Shown piece after piece: positions 18,049 to 26,718 of a DNA stretch of 64,000 bases. A program made the position numbers and the translations under genes. Position 1 is the stretch's first letter, and each line of letters starts with the position of its first letter. The notes below the pieces were generated by a model. That model saw only the letters and a program-made list of their open reading frames with translations. It did not search any database and was not told where the DNA came from. The DNA comes from CAZMGG01 sp964565715 (GTDB lineage Bacteria; Planctomycetota; UBA1135; UBA2386): assembly GCA_964565715.1 (NCBI GenBank), contig CAZMGG010000005.1, positions 31,055 through 95,054 of the forward strand. Direction: 5' to 3'.

Positions 18049-19005
18049 TCAGGCCGGGGGGCCGTCGCCGTCGCCGTCGAACGCCGCGCGCAGCGCCGGC
18101 AGGCCCGCGTCCGGGTGCAGCCAGCGCACCGACGGCAGCCGCCGCAGCCAGGTGAGCTGCTTGCGGATCAGGCGGTGGGTGGCGCGGCGGATGCGGTTGC
18201 GGAGTTCCTCGCGGTCCTTCAGGCGGCGGTCGAGGAACAGCAGGCACTCGGCGTAGCCGATCGCCGCGCCGGCGGTGGCGGAGAAGCCGCCGGCCGCCAG
18301 GATGGCGCGCACCTCGTCCAGCAGGCCCTGGTCGAGCATCGCCTCGGCCCGCGCCCGCACCCGCACGTGCAGTTCGTCCCGGGGCCGGGTGAGCGCCACG
18401 ATCCGGCATGGCCGCGCCCAGCCGTCGCGTTCGAAGTGGTCCTGCTGCGCCGAGATCGGCCGGCCGGTCTGCTCGAGGACCTCCAGGGCCCGCACCAGGC
18501 GCTTCTCGTCGTTGCGGTGGATGCGCCCGGCGGCCTGCGGATCGCGCCGCTGGAGTTCCTCGTGCAGGGCGCCCGGGGCAAGCCGTTCGCGCTCGCGCAG
18601 CACCGCGCGCAGGGCCGGGTCCGCCGCCGGGCCCTGCAGCATCCCCTTGAAGTGGGCCATCAGGTAGAGCGGCGTGCCGCCGACGAACAGCGGCCGCCGG
18701 CCGCGGGCCAGCACGTCCCGGGTGGCGGCGACGGCGGCCGCGGACCAGCGGGCGGTGTCGAAGTCCTCCCACGGCTCCACCAGGTCGAGCAGGTGGTGCG
18801 GCACGCGCGCCCGTTCCGCCCGGGACGGCTTGGCGGTGCCGAGGTCCATCCGGCGGTAGACCGCCATCGAGTCCATCGACAGGATCTCGCAGCCCGCCTG
18901 CTCGGCCAGCTCCAGGGCCAGCCCCGACTTGCCGGCAGCGGTGGGGCCGGTGAGCACCCACAGGGGCTCGGTGGGGGCGTCGCTGGCTTCGGGATCCGGG
19001 ACCAT
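18049..19005 (-). CDS. miaA: tRNA dimethylallyltransferase MiaA
   Basis: 318 residues, standard for MiaA. P-loop GPTAAGKS is at 20-27, followed by SMDSMAVYRRMDLGTAKPS (dimethylallyl/tRNA-binding signature), VPHHLLDLVEP and FVGGTPLYL. It adds a dimethylallyl group to A37 of tRNAs reading UNN codons. The ATG at 19005 was chosen because upstream sequence belongs to the divergent phosphoesterase promoter region. It probably heads the minus-strand run miaA-asnB-flippase, with 70 bases to asnB. Confidence 0.95.
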   Translation of the reverse strand: MVPDPEASDAPTEPLWVLTGPTAAGKSGLALELAEQAGCEILSMDSMAVYRRMDLGTAKPSRAERARVPHHLLDLVEPWEDFDTARWSAAAVAATRDVLARGRRPLFVGGTPLYLMAHFKGMLQGPAADPALRAVLRERERLAPGALHEELQRRDPQAAGRIHRNDEKRLVRALEVLEQTGRPISAQQDHFERDGWARPCRIVALTRPRDELHVRVRARAEAMLDQGLLDEVRAILAAGGFSATAGAAIGYAECLLFLDRRLKDREELRNRIRRATHRLIRKQLTWLRRLPSVRWLHPDAGLPALRAAFDGDGDGPPA

Positions 19006-19095
19006 GGGCCGAGGATAGCTGGCCGGTGCGGCTTCCCGGCAGTGCGACGTGGCAATGGGGCGGGGGCCTGGATACCTTGCTCCGCCCTCCGGCTC

Positions 19096-19851
19096 ATGAT
19101 CGCCTTCATCTCGGACATCCACAGCAACACCGAGGCCCTGGACGCCTGCCTGAAGGTGATCGACGGGCTGCCCGTCAAGCGGATCCTCTGCCTCGGCGAC
19201 ATCATCGGCTACGGCCCGGAGCCCCGCGAGACGCTGGCCAAGGTCATGCAGCGGGCCGAGTTCTCGCTGCAGGGCAACCACGAGCACGGCGCCATGTTCT
19301 ACGCCTCGGACTTCAATCCGCGGGCGCGGGCGGCGATCGACTGGACCCGCGACCAGCTCAACCGCAAGGACCGGCCGCGCGACGAGAACATGCGGTTCTG
19401 GACCTACCTGGACGGCATGAAGACCGAGCACCGCGAGGGCGACATGCTGCTGGTGCACGGTTCGCCGCGGGACCCGGTGCGCGAGTACCTGGTGCCCCGC
19501 GACGCCGAGGATCAGGCGAAGATGCGCGAGTGCTTCGAGCTGATGAAGGAGGCCCGGGTCTGCTTCGTCGGCCACAGCCACGTGCCCGGCGTCTATCCGG
19601 AAGCCGGCGGCTTCCAGACGCCGGCCCAGCTCGGCGACCGCTACACCCTCGGCGCCGGCAGGGCGATCGTCAACATCGGCTCGGTCGGTCAGCCGCGCGA
19701 CGGTGACCCCCGCGCCACCTTCGTCACCTTCGACGGCCAGACGGTGACCTTCCACCGCGTCGCCTACGACTTCGCCGCGACCATGGCCAAGATCCGCGCC
19801 GTTCCGGAGCTGCCGGACTACCTGGCCGAACGGCTGGCCGCGGGCCGCTGA
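19096..19851 (+). CDS. Metallophosphoesterase (YfcE/MJ0936-like)
   Basis: 251 residues. The calcineurin-like metal motifs occur in order: D7-x-H9 (SDIHSN), GD at 34-35 (CLGDIIGYGP), GNHEH at 60-64, VHGSP, and GHSHVPG. The start at 19096 places the first metal motif right at the N-terminus, as in related enzymes. There is no signal peptide, so it is cytoplasmic. The substrate cannot be deduced; relatives cleave phosphodiesters or phosphomonoesters. It precedes yidC by 49 bases on the same strand. Confidence 0.88.
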   Translation: MIAFISDIHSNTEALDACLKVIDGLPVKRILCLGDIIGYGPEPRETLAKVMQRAEFSLQGNHEHGAMFYASDFNPRARAAIDWTRDQLNRKDRPRDENMRFWTYLDGMKTEHREGDMLLVHGSPRDPVREYLVPRDAEDQAKMRECFELMKEARVCFVGHSHVPGVYPEAGGFQTPAQLGDRYTLGAGRAIVNIGSVGQPRDGDPRATFVTFDGQTVTFHRVAYDFAATMAKIRAVPELPDYLAERLAAGR

Positions 19852-19900
19852 CGGCCGCTCCCGCCGTACCGGCCCGCCGTCCCCGCATTCCCCACCTGCC

Positions 19901-21661
19901 ATGCTGAGCACGCTGCTGCTTGTGTCTTCGTTGGCGTTCCAGCCCCAGGACGGGGCCGGCGCCGGCTCCGTTCCGCCGTCGCCCGCCGCGGCCCAGGCGC
20001 CGGCGCTGATCACGCGCACCTTCGGCCAGCCCGGCGAGAAGGGGGCGATGGAGGTGACATTCCACCCGGCGGCCGGCTCGATCCTGTCGGTGCGGCTGCT
20101 CGACCACTTCGAGTCCACCGAGGCCGCGCGCCGCGCCGAGCCCCGCCGCGAGGACTACCTGCTGGTGGCGACGGACGTGCAGCCGGGCCTGACCGCGTTC
20201 AGCCTCAGCCAGGTGCCGCCGGCGACCCTGTTCCCGATGCGGCTGAACGGCGTGCCGGGCAACGGCCAGGCGGCGGTGCCCTGGCAGGTGGAGGAACTGC
20301 CCGACGGCATCCGCTTCGCGCTCGACAGCGGCTCCGGCCTGCGCCTGGAGAAGACCTTCCGGCATCGCCCGGGCCAGCGCGGCCTCGGCCTGGAACTCAC
20401 CCTGCGGCACGCCCCCGGTGGCCATGCCGCCGGCGAACTGCTGTGCGACATGACCGGGCTCACCCTGATCAACACCAAGGACCTGTCGCTGTTCGGCAAT
20501 CCGGCGGTGGCGATCGCGGTGGAGCAGGCCGGGGCGCGACACGTGCTGCATCCGGCCGCTGGCACCCAGCGGGTGCCGCTGCCCTTCCCGGCCGGCGCCG
20601 CCCTGAGCATGGCGGGCACCACCAACCGGTTCTTCGGCGCCTTCCTGTTCCCGCTGGACGAGGCCGCTGCCACCGCCGTGCGCGGCATCCAGGTCCACTC
20701 GCTGCCCTACGACGCCGACGATCCCCGCACCCACACGCCGCGCGGCATGGCGCCGCTGGCGATCTACCGGCTGGCCCTGCCGGTCCCCGCCGCCGGCGGC
20801 GCCTCGACGGTCACGTTCGGCCTCTACGTCGGTCCCAAGTCCTACTCGGTGTTCGACGAGAGTCCCGAGCACGCCCGCTTCGACCCGATCATGGACGTCG
20901 ACCTGGAGCCGCCGTGCTGCGTCACGGTGCCCGGCGGCCGCTTCATGGCGTCGCTGCTGCTCAAGCTGCTCGGCTGGTTCCACTCGGTGGTCGGCAGCTG
21001 GGGCGTGGCCATCGTCATGCTGACCATCCTGGTCCGCGGCGCCATGGCGCCCCTCAACTTCAAGATGCAGAAGTCGATGCGCGCCTATGCCGCCAAGATG
21101 GCGGTGCTGAAGCCGAAGATGGACCGGCTCAAGCAGCAGCACGGCGACGACCAGAAGGCCTACCAGGCGGCGATGCTGCAGCTCCAGCGCGAGCACAAGA
21201 TCATGCCGCCGCTCGGCGGCTGCCTGCCGATCCTGCTGACCATGCCGATCTACCTCGGCCTGTTCGCCGCGCTGCGGGTCGCCTACGACCTGCGCCAGCA
21301 GCCGTTCATCGGCTGGATCGACGACCTCAGCCAGCCCGACGCCCTGTTCCACCTCGGCCTCGACCTCGGCCTGTTCGCGGTGCCGACCTTCAACCTGCTG
21401 CCGCTGGTCTGGATCGGCATGTTCCTGTTCCTGCAGCTCCGCATGCCGCTGCCCACCGATCCGCAGCAGCGGCAGATGCAGATGATCATGCGCTACATGC
21501 CCGTCCTGTTCGGGCTGATGCTCTACAACTACGCCTCGGGCCTGATGGTCTACATGGTCACGTCGATGATCTGGACCATGTTCGAGTCGGCGGTGACCAA
21601 GCGCATCCTCGGCCCGATCGATCCGAACGTGCAGGCGATGGCGCCGACGCCGGTGATGTAG
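19901..21661 (+). CDS. yidC: Membrane protein insertase YidC
   Basis: 586 residues with the long-form YidC architecture. An N-terminal hydrophobic anchor (MLSTLLLVSSLAF) leads into a large periplasmic beta-sandwich domain to about residue 345. The conserved core follows: hydrophobic helix ending in LVRGAMAPLNFKMQKS, with the groove arginine near residue 379, then a cytoplasmic coiled hairpin (KPKMDRLKQQHGDD) and the helices LGGCLPILLTMPIYLGLF and VLFGLMLYNYASGLMVY. It inserts membrane proteins with or without SecYEG. Usually it follows rnpA/yidD; here those lie about 36 kb away. It converges on the chorismate mutase gene with an 8-base gap. Confidence 0.95.
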   Translation: MLSTLLLVSSLAFQPQDGAGAGSVPPSPAAAQAPALITRTFGQPGEKGAMEVTFHPAAGSILSVRLLDHFESTEAARRAEPRREDYLLVATDVQPGLTAFSLSQVPPATLFPMRLNGVPGNGQAAVPWQVEELPDGIRFALDSGSGLRLEKTFRHRPGQRGLGLELTLRHAPGGHAAGELLCDMTGLTLINTKDLSLFGNPAVAIAVEQAGARHVLHPAAGTQRVPLPFPAGAALSMAGTTNRFFGAFLFPLDEAAATAVRGIQVHSLPYDADDPRTHTPRGMAPLAIYRLALPVPAAGGASTVTFGLYVGPKSYSVFDESPEHARFDPIMDVDLEPPCCVTVPGGRFMASLLLKLLGWFHSVVGSWGVAIVMLTILVRGAMAPLNFKMQKSMRAYAAKMAVLKPKMDRLKQQHGDDQKAYQAAMLQLQREHKIMPPLGGCLPILLTMPIYLGLFAALRVAYDLRQQPFIGWIDDLSQPDALFHLGLDLGLFAVPTFNLLPLVWIGMFLFLQLRMPLPTDPQQRQMQMIMRYMPVLFGLMLYNYASGLMVYMVTSMIWTMFESAVTKRILGPIDPNVQAMAPTPVM

Positions 21662-21669
21662 CGCCGGAT

Positions 21670-21963
21670 TCAGCTGCGGCGGTGTTCCCGCTCGCACAGC
21701 CCCCGCGAGGCGGCGAACACCGCCCGCAGCAGCGCGGCCAGTTCGTCGCGCGCGAAGCCCGGGCCCGGCTCCCGCAGCAGCGCTTCCAGCATCGCCGCCT
21801 CGCGCGCCGGATCCGCCGCCGGCAGCCCTGCCTGCCGCTTGTGCCGGGCGATCACGGCGACCAGGGCCGCCCGCTCCTGCAGCAATGCCACCAGGCGCGC
21901 GTTCAGCGCGTCCATCCGGGCGCGCAGGGCGGGAAGGTCCTCGGGCTCTCTGGCACCGGCCAT
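21670..21963 (-). CDS. Chorismate mutase, AroQ type
   Basis: 97 residues forming the compact all-helical AroQ fold. The sequence carries the expected spaced residues: LRARMDALNARLVALLQERAALV, ARHKRQAGLPAADPAREAAML, and a C-terminal helix with Arg and Glu. The enzyme converts chorismate to prephenate for Phe/Tyr synthesis. The domain stands alone rather than fused to prephenate dehydratase or dehydrogenase. There is no signal peptide. It is divergent from the U32 gene, with only about 23 bases between starts, and convergent with yidC. Confidence 0.8.
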   Translation of the reverse strand: MAGAREPEDLPALRARMDALNARLVALLQERAALVAVIARHKRQAGLPAADPAREAAMLEALLREPGPGFARDELAALLRAVFAASRGLCEREHRRS

Positions 21964-21986
21964 GCCCCGCCATACTATGCGCCGCC

Positions 21987-24587
21987 TTGTCGCCTACGCC
22001 CGTCGTTCCCGAAGTGCTCGCGCCCGCCGGCTCGCCGGCGGCGCTGCACGCCGCCCTGCAGGCCGGCGCCGACGCGGTCTACTTCGGCCTGCAGGACGGT
22101 TTCAACGCCCGCGCCCGCGCCGAGAACTTCACGCTCGCCGACCTGCCGGCCACCGTCGCCCGCATCCACCGCGCGTCGGCCCGCGCCTACCTGACCTGCA
22201 ACACCCTGATCTTCGAGCCGGAGCTGCCGGCCCTGGAGAAGGTGCTGCGGGCCGTCGCCGCGGCCGGCATCGATGCGCTGATCGTGCAGGACCCCGCCGT
22301 CTGCCTGCTGGCCCGCGCCGTCTGCCCGCAGCTCGAACTGCACGCCTCGACGCAGATGACCGTGGCCGACGGCCGCGGTGCTGCCTTCGCCAAGGCGCTC
22401 GGCGTCACCCGCGTGGTCGTGCCCCGCGAGCTGTCGGTGACGGAGATCGCCCGCTTCCGCGCCGCCACCGACCTCGAACTGGAGGTCTTCGTGCACGGCG
22501 CCCTGTGCGTCTCGTGGAGCGGCCAGTGCCTCACCAGCGAGGCGTGGGGCGGCCGTTCCGCCAACCGCGGCCAGTGCGCGCAGAGCTGCCGCATGCCCTA
22601 CGACCTCGTGGTCGACGGCCAGAAACGCGACCTCGCCGACGTCCGCTACCTGCTCAGCCCCAAGGACCTCGCCGGCGCCGTGGCGGTGCCCGAGCTCATG
22701 CGCATCGGCGTCCACGGCCTGAAGATCGAGGGCAGGCAGAAGGGCGTGCCGTACGTGACCACCGCCACCGCCGGCTACCGCCGCTGGGTCGACGCGCTCA
22801 AGGCCGGCACCGACCCGAAGGCGGCGCAGCGGCAGCTCGGTGAGGACCTGCTGGCCATGTCGCTGAGCTACAGCCGCGGCCTGTCGACGGGCTTCCTCGG
22901 CGGCAGCGACCACCAGACCCTGGTGGAGGGGCGCTTCCCCAAGCACCGCGGCGAGTACCTGGGCAAGGTCGTGCAGGTGCAGCACGACCACGTGCTGGTG
23001 CGCCAGGACCCGCACGGCCGGCCGTGGACGGGCGCGCTCGCCCTGCCAGAGCGGCCGCCGCAGCCCACCGGCGAGCGCAGCGACCGCCTGCCGGACCCGC
23101 CGACGGTGCCGCTCGACGTGCGGCCCGGCATGGGCGTGGTGTTCGACCAGGGCCATCCCGAGGACAAGCAGGAGCCCGGCGGGCCGCTCTTCCGCGCCGA
23201 GCGTCGCGGCGCGGACCTGCTGCTCGGCTTCGGCACGCCGGGCCCGGACCTCGCGCGCGTGCGGCCGGGCGACCGGGTCTGGGTCACCGCCGATCCGGCC
23301 CGCGCCGCCGCCGACGAGAAGCAGGCGCGCGGGCCCGAGCCGGAAGGCCGCGTGCCGGTGGCACTGACCGTGGCCGGCGCCGCCGGCGAGCCGCTGCGGG
23401 TCGTCCTGGGCAGCGGCCCGCATCAGGCCGTTGCCAGCAGCACCACGCCCCTGCAGCCGGCCCGCGCCCGCGGCCTCGACGAGGCGCTGCTGCGCGACAA
23501 GCTCGGCGCGTTCGGCGGCACGCCATTCCGGCTGCAGGAACTCGACGCGTCGGCCTTGCAGCCGGGCCTGCACCTGCCGCCCGCCGCGCTGAAGGAGCTG
23601 CGCCGCGCCTTGGTCGCCGCGCTGCTGCCGCAGGTGGAACGCGGCGTGGAGCGGGCGATCGATCCGGCCCCGGCGCTGCCGCGGCTCCGCCGAGAGCTGG
23701 CGGTGGCGCCGGCGGTCACCGAGCTGGCGCCGGTGGTGGTGCCGCTGGTCCGCTCCGACGCGCAGCTCGACGCGGCCCTGGAACTGGGCGTGCCGGAGGT
23801 GGAGCTGGACTGGATGGAGTTCACCGGCCTCGGCAAGGCCCACGAGCGCGCCCGGCAGAAGGGGGTGCGCACGGTGGTGGCGACCACCCGGGTGGGCAAG
23901 CCCGGCGAGGAGGCGATCGACGAGCGCATCGCCCGCCTGGAGCCCGACGGCGTGCTGGTGCGGCACTGGGGGGCGCTGATGCGCTTCCTGGAGCTGCGGG
24001 CCGCTGGCGCCGCGTTCGCCCTGCACGGCGACTTCTCGCTCAATGCCGCCAACTCGCTGACGGCGGGGCATCTGCTGCGGCTGGGGCTCGACACGATCAC
24101 GCCGTCGTTCGACCTCGACGAGCGGCAGCTGCTGGCGATGCTGGCGCACCTGCCGGGCGACCGGGTGGCGGTGGTGGCGCAGCACCGGATCCCGACCTTC
24201 CACACCGAACATTGTCTGTACTCGCACCTGCTGAGTGCGGGTCGCGATCACCGTTCCTGCGGCCGCCCCTGCGAACGGCATCAGGTGGCGGTGCAGGACC
24301 ATCAGGGCCGCGAGCACCCGGTGATCGTCGACGTCGGCTGCCGCAACACGGTGTTCCACCACGAGCCGCAGCAGAGCGCGATGTGGAGTGGGGGGCTGCT
24401 GCGGGCGGGCGTGCGGCGGTTCCGCGTGGAGTTCGTGCGCGAGGGTCGGCGCGAGGTGGGACTGGTGGTGCAGGCCTGGCGGGACCTGCTGGCGGGGAAG
24501 ATCGGCCCGGCGGAGCTGGCGGCGCGGACCGGCGCCGGCGCGCAGTTCGGCGTGGCCCGCGGCGGGATGAAGCTGCTGGTCGAGTGA
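21987..24587 (+). CDS. rlhA: U32 peptidase-like protein with DUF3656 region (RlhA-like 23S rRNA C2501 hydroxylase)
   Basis: About 866 residues. The N-terminal U32 barrel begins VLAPAGSPAALHAALQAGADAVYFG and carries the cysteine-rich signature HGALCVSWSGQC ... GGRSANRGQCAQSCRMPY. These cysteines bind an iron-sulfur cluster in RlhA-type proteins. A DUF3656-like middle part follows. A second barrel-like part contains another cysteine set (HCLYS ... CGRPCERHQV ... GCRNTVF). E. coli RlhA hydroxylates C2501 of 23S rRNA using prephenate as precursor, and a chorismate mutase, which makes prephenate, is the divergent neighbour. No ATG fits: TTG at 21987 or a GTG at about 22014 is the likely start. Confidence 0.78.
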   Translation: MSPTPVVPEVLAPAGSPAALHAALQAGADAVYFGLQDGFNARARAENFTLADLPATVARIHRASARAYLTCNTLIFEPELPALEKVLRAVAAAGIDALIVQDPAVCLLARAVCPQLELHASTQMTVADGRGAAFAKALGVTRVVVPRELSVTEIARFRAATDLELEVFVHGALCVSWSGQCLTSEAWGGRSANRGQCAQSCRMPYDLVVDGQKRDLADVRYLLSPKDLAGAVAVPELMRIGVHGLKIEGRQKGVPYVTTATAGYRRWVDALKAGTDPKAAQRQLGEDLLAMSLSYSRGLSTGFLGGSDHQTLVEGRFPKHRGEYLGKVVQVQHDHVLVRQDPHGRPWTGALALPERPPQPTGERSDRLPDPPTVPLDVRPGMGVVFDQGHPEDKQEPGGPLFRAERRGADLLLGFGTPGPDLARVRPGDRVWVTADPARAAADEKQARGPEPEGRVPVALTVAGAAGEPLRVVLGSGPHQAVASSTTPLQPARARGLDEALLRDKLGAFGGTPFRLQELDASALQPGLHLPPAALKELRRALVAALLPQVERGVERAIDPAPALPRLRRELAVAPAVTELAPVVVPLVRSDAQLDAALELGVPEVELDWMEFTGLGKAHERARQKGVRTVVATTRVGKPGEEAIDERIARLEPDGVLVRHWGALMRFLELRAAGAAFALHGDFSLNAANSLTAGHLLRLGLDTITPSFDLDERQLLAMLAHLPGDRVAVVAQHRIPTFHTEHCLYSHLLSAGRDHRSCGRPCERHQVAVQDHQGREHPVIVDVGCRNTVFHHEPQQSAMWSGGLLRAGVRRFRVEFVREGRREVGLVVQAWRDLLAGKIGPAELAARTGAGAQFGVARGGMKLLVE

Positions 24588-24603
24588 GGCGGGGGAGGCG
24601 GCC

Positions 24604-25947
24604 CTACCGCCCGCCGACCCGCAGTTCCTGCCCGCCGGTCAGGCCGAGCCCGCCGTTGCCGTAGCCCGGATCCGCCACCAGCATCTGCGCGCCGAACGCC
24701 GCGCCCAGCAGGCCCGGCGCGTTCGGCACCGACAGCGGCAGCGCGCCGAGGCCGAACAGCAGCACCGGGCCCTGCACGTGCAGCCAGCAGCCGGGCAGGC
24801 CGAAGCCGCCCAGGTCCTGCGCGTTCGGCAGAGGCAGACCCAGCGCCAGCAGCACCGGCGCCGACCCGGGGCCGGTGTGGCCGAGCTGCAGCGTGTCGCC
24901 GAGCCAGGGCTCGCCTCCGACCACCATCGCCGGCACCGGCAGCGCCCCGCCGCCGCAGCCAGCGCCGTAGGCGCGCACCGAGGCCGGTGCCAGCGGCGCG
25001 TAGCGGTGCAGATCCTGGTACACGAACGAGCTGATCACCGACCCCCGCGGGATCGTCACCCGGCCGCCCACCGCCAGCACCTGTCGCGCGGCCGGGTCGT
25101 AGACCAGCGCGTGGCCGTGCCGTCCGCCGAGGCTGTCGGGCGAAGGCGCGCGCTGCGCCCACACCGCGCCGTCCCATTCCCACGTCTCGCCCAAGGTCAC
25201 CAGCGCCCCGTCGATCCCGCCGTGCAGCACCGAACGACCGCGCGCGCGATCGAAGCACAGCGCGGCCTCGCGCCGGCTCGACGGCCCGGTGGTGGCCGCC
25301 AGCACCCAGGTCGTGCCGTCCCATTCCCAGGTGTCGGTCTGGAACACGGCCTGCGCGGCGATGCCGCCGTGCAGCACGATGCGACCGCGCCGGTCGTCAC
25401 CGCAGAGCAGCGGCCGGATGCGCGGCGAAGGGCGGACCGCAGGCGTCGCCAGGGTCCAGGTCACCCCGTCGTACTCCCAGGTTTCGTCCAGCAGGCCGCC
25501 GGTGTCGATGCCGCCGAACAGGACGACGCGGCCGCGCGGCAGGTCGTAGCCGAGCCCGTGGCCGCTGCGCGGCGGCGGCACGTTGGCCGGCGTCACCGGC
25601 AGCCAGGCGCTGCCGTTCCATTCGAGCGTGTCGCCGAGCGGCAGGTAGGTGAGCGCGTCGGCGCCGCCGAACAGCACGATGCGGCCGCGGCCGAGGTCGG
25701 TGCACAGCCCGAAGCCGTAGCGCGGGGTCACCGGCGGCGGCGGCTCGACCACCCAGGCGCTGCCGTTCCAGGCCCGGGTCTCGCGGCAGGAGTCGGCCAG
25801 CACCAGCAGGCGGCCGCGGGGCAGGTCCCAGGCGGCAACCGGCTCGTAGGAGGGGGCGTTGGCGGTGCCGGGGTCGAGGGAGGTCCAGGCGACCTGGGCG
25901 GGCAGCGAAGCAAGCCAGAGGCAGGGCAGCGCGAGGTGGCGGAGCAT
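24604..25947 (-). CDS. Secreted kelch/beta-propeller protein with C-terminal module
   Basis: 447 residues from the ATG at 25947, where a signal peptide begins (MLRHLALPCLWLASLPAQ). About six repeats of roughly 50 residues share the kelch-like pattern R-G-R-x-V-L-F-G-G ... DTWEWDG-x-x-W. The C-terminal 110 residues leave the propeller: a GCGGG turn, then a Gly/Leu/Pro-rich beta region ending GGQELRVGGR. This resembles the ends of the kelch protein at 36192 and the CotH protein. It is exported, probably surface-bound or extracellular, and its partner or substrate is unknown. Longer readings upstream lack a signal and are unlikely. Confidence 0.75.
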   Translation of the reverse strand: MLRHLALPCLWLASLPAQVAWTSLDPGTANAPSYEPVAAWDLPRGRLLVLADSCRETRAWNGSAWVVEPPPPVTPRYGFGLCTDLGRGRIVLFGGADALTYLPLGDTLEWNGSAWLPVTPANVPPPRSGHGLGYDLPRGRVVLFGGIDTGGLLDETWEYDGVTWTLATPAVRPSPRIRPLLCGDDRRGRIVLHGGIAAQAVFQTDTWEWDGTTWVLAATTGPSSRREAALCFDRARGRSVLHGGIDGALVTLGETWEWDGAVWAQRAPSPDSLGGRHGHALVYDPAARQVLAVGGRVTIPRGSVISSFVYQDLHRYAPLAPASVRAYGAGCGGGALPVPAMVVGGEPWLGDTLQLGHTGPGSAPVLLALGLPLPNAQDLGGFGLPGCWLHVQGPVLLFGLGALPLSVPNAPGLLGAAFGAQMLVADPGYGNGGLGLTGGQELRVGGR

Positions 25948-26050
25948 GGCGGCGGGGAGAGCAAGATCGGGGCCGATCGGCCGGAAGGCCCCGCGGGCGG
26001 GGGATGCGGGCGTGCCTGTCACTCCAGGGTAGCAGCAACGGGGCGGCCGG

Positions 26051-26443
26051 TCAGAGCACCTCGATGTCCGCCGCGTGGCCGGGCAGGCCCGCCAGCTTGC
26101 GGTCGCGCGTGACCAGCGGGCAGCCCAGCGTCTCGGCCAGGGCGAGGTAGGCCGCGTCGTACGCGCTCGCGTTTGCCCGGAGCTCCCAGATCCGGCGGAG
26201 GAAGGGCTCGTGCGCGTGCCGGGCGATCCGCACCGCGCCGAGATCGGCGAGGGCGTCGGCGGCGCGTTCCCGCTGCCACCGGCCCTGGGCCGCGAAGCGG
26301 CGCAGGACCTGCAGGATCTCGAGATCGAGCAGGTGCGGCGCGTGCAGGGTCTCGCCCGGTGCGAGGAGGCGGTCGGCGACGCGTTCGGCGGTGGGCATGC
26401 CCAGCAGGACGTCGGCGAGCGCCGAGGCGTCGACGACGATCAC
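26051..26443 (-). CDS. PIN-domain toxin, VapC/FitB type
   Basis: About 130 residues from the GTG at 26443. PIN-domain acidic residues are seen in VVDASALADVL (Asp5), DLEILQVLRR, the later ASAYDAAYLALAE and VTRDRKLA. VapC-type toxins are Mg-dependent ribonucleases that cleave tRNA or rRNA. The GTG overlaps the TGA of the antitoxin gene (GTGA), the standard order antitoxin-toxin. The protein is full length, with all expected acidic positions, so it is probably active. No mobile element borders the pair. Confidence 0.88.
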   Translation of the reverse strand: MIVVDASALADVLLGMPTAERVADRLLAPGETLHAPHLLDLEILQVLRRFAAQGRWQRERAADALADLGAVRIARHAHEPFLRRIWELRANASAYDAAYLALAETLGCPLVTRDRKLAGLPGHAADIEVL

Positions 26444-26670
26444 CGGCCGTCCCTGTCCTCGCGGACCCAGGACACGGTGCTGTCGGGGGACGCGACGGGC
26501 CGGCGGCTGGCCAGGCGGGCCCGCAGCTCCTGGGCGGTCGGGAACTGCACGGCCTGCTCGAGTTCGCGCAGCAGGTAGTCGGAGAGCGAGAGCCCGGCCA
26601 TGGCCGCGCGGGCCTTGAGCGCGCGGTGCATGCGGTCGGGCATGTTGCGGATCTGCACCATCTTCGGCAT
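26440..26670 (-). CDS. FitA-type (COG4691) antitoxin, ribbon-helix-helix
   Basis: 76 residues from the ATG at 26670: MPKMVQIRNMPDRMHRALKARAAMAG. An N-terminal RHH DNA-binding strand (MVQIRN) is followed by two helices (LSLSDYLLRELEQAV) and a C-terminal toxin-binding tail (WVREDRDGR). It should neutralise the PIN toxin and repress its own promoter. A longer reading from 26700 (MCGTCTHATC...) would run through the upstream palindrome and is unlikely. There is almost no room for a Shine-Dalgarno sequence between the likely promoter and the ATG. Confidence 0.82.
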   Translation of the reverse strand: MPKMVQIRNMPDRMHRALKARAAMAGLSLSDYLLRELEQAVQFPTAQELRARLASRRPVASPDSTVSWVREDRDGR

Positions 26671-26686
26671 GCAGGTAGCATGGGTG

Positions 26687-26701
26687 CATGTGCCGCACAT
26701 G
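26687..26701 (-). promoter_or_regulatory. Perfect palindrome upstream of the antitoxin gene, candidate operator
   Basis: CATGTG-CCG-CACATG is a perfect inverted repeat 16 bases before the antitoxin ATG. On the minus strand it lies between TGGACA (26705-26700) and CATGCT (26682-26677), spaced 17 bases apart like a weak -35/-10 pair. Toxin-antitoxin RHH complexes typically bind such short palindromes over the promoter. If this promoter is right, the transcript would start almost at the ATG. Confidence 0.5.
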
Positions 26702-26718
26702 TCCAGGGCCGGGGGGGC

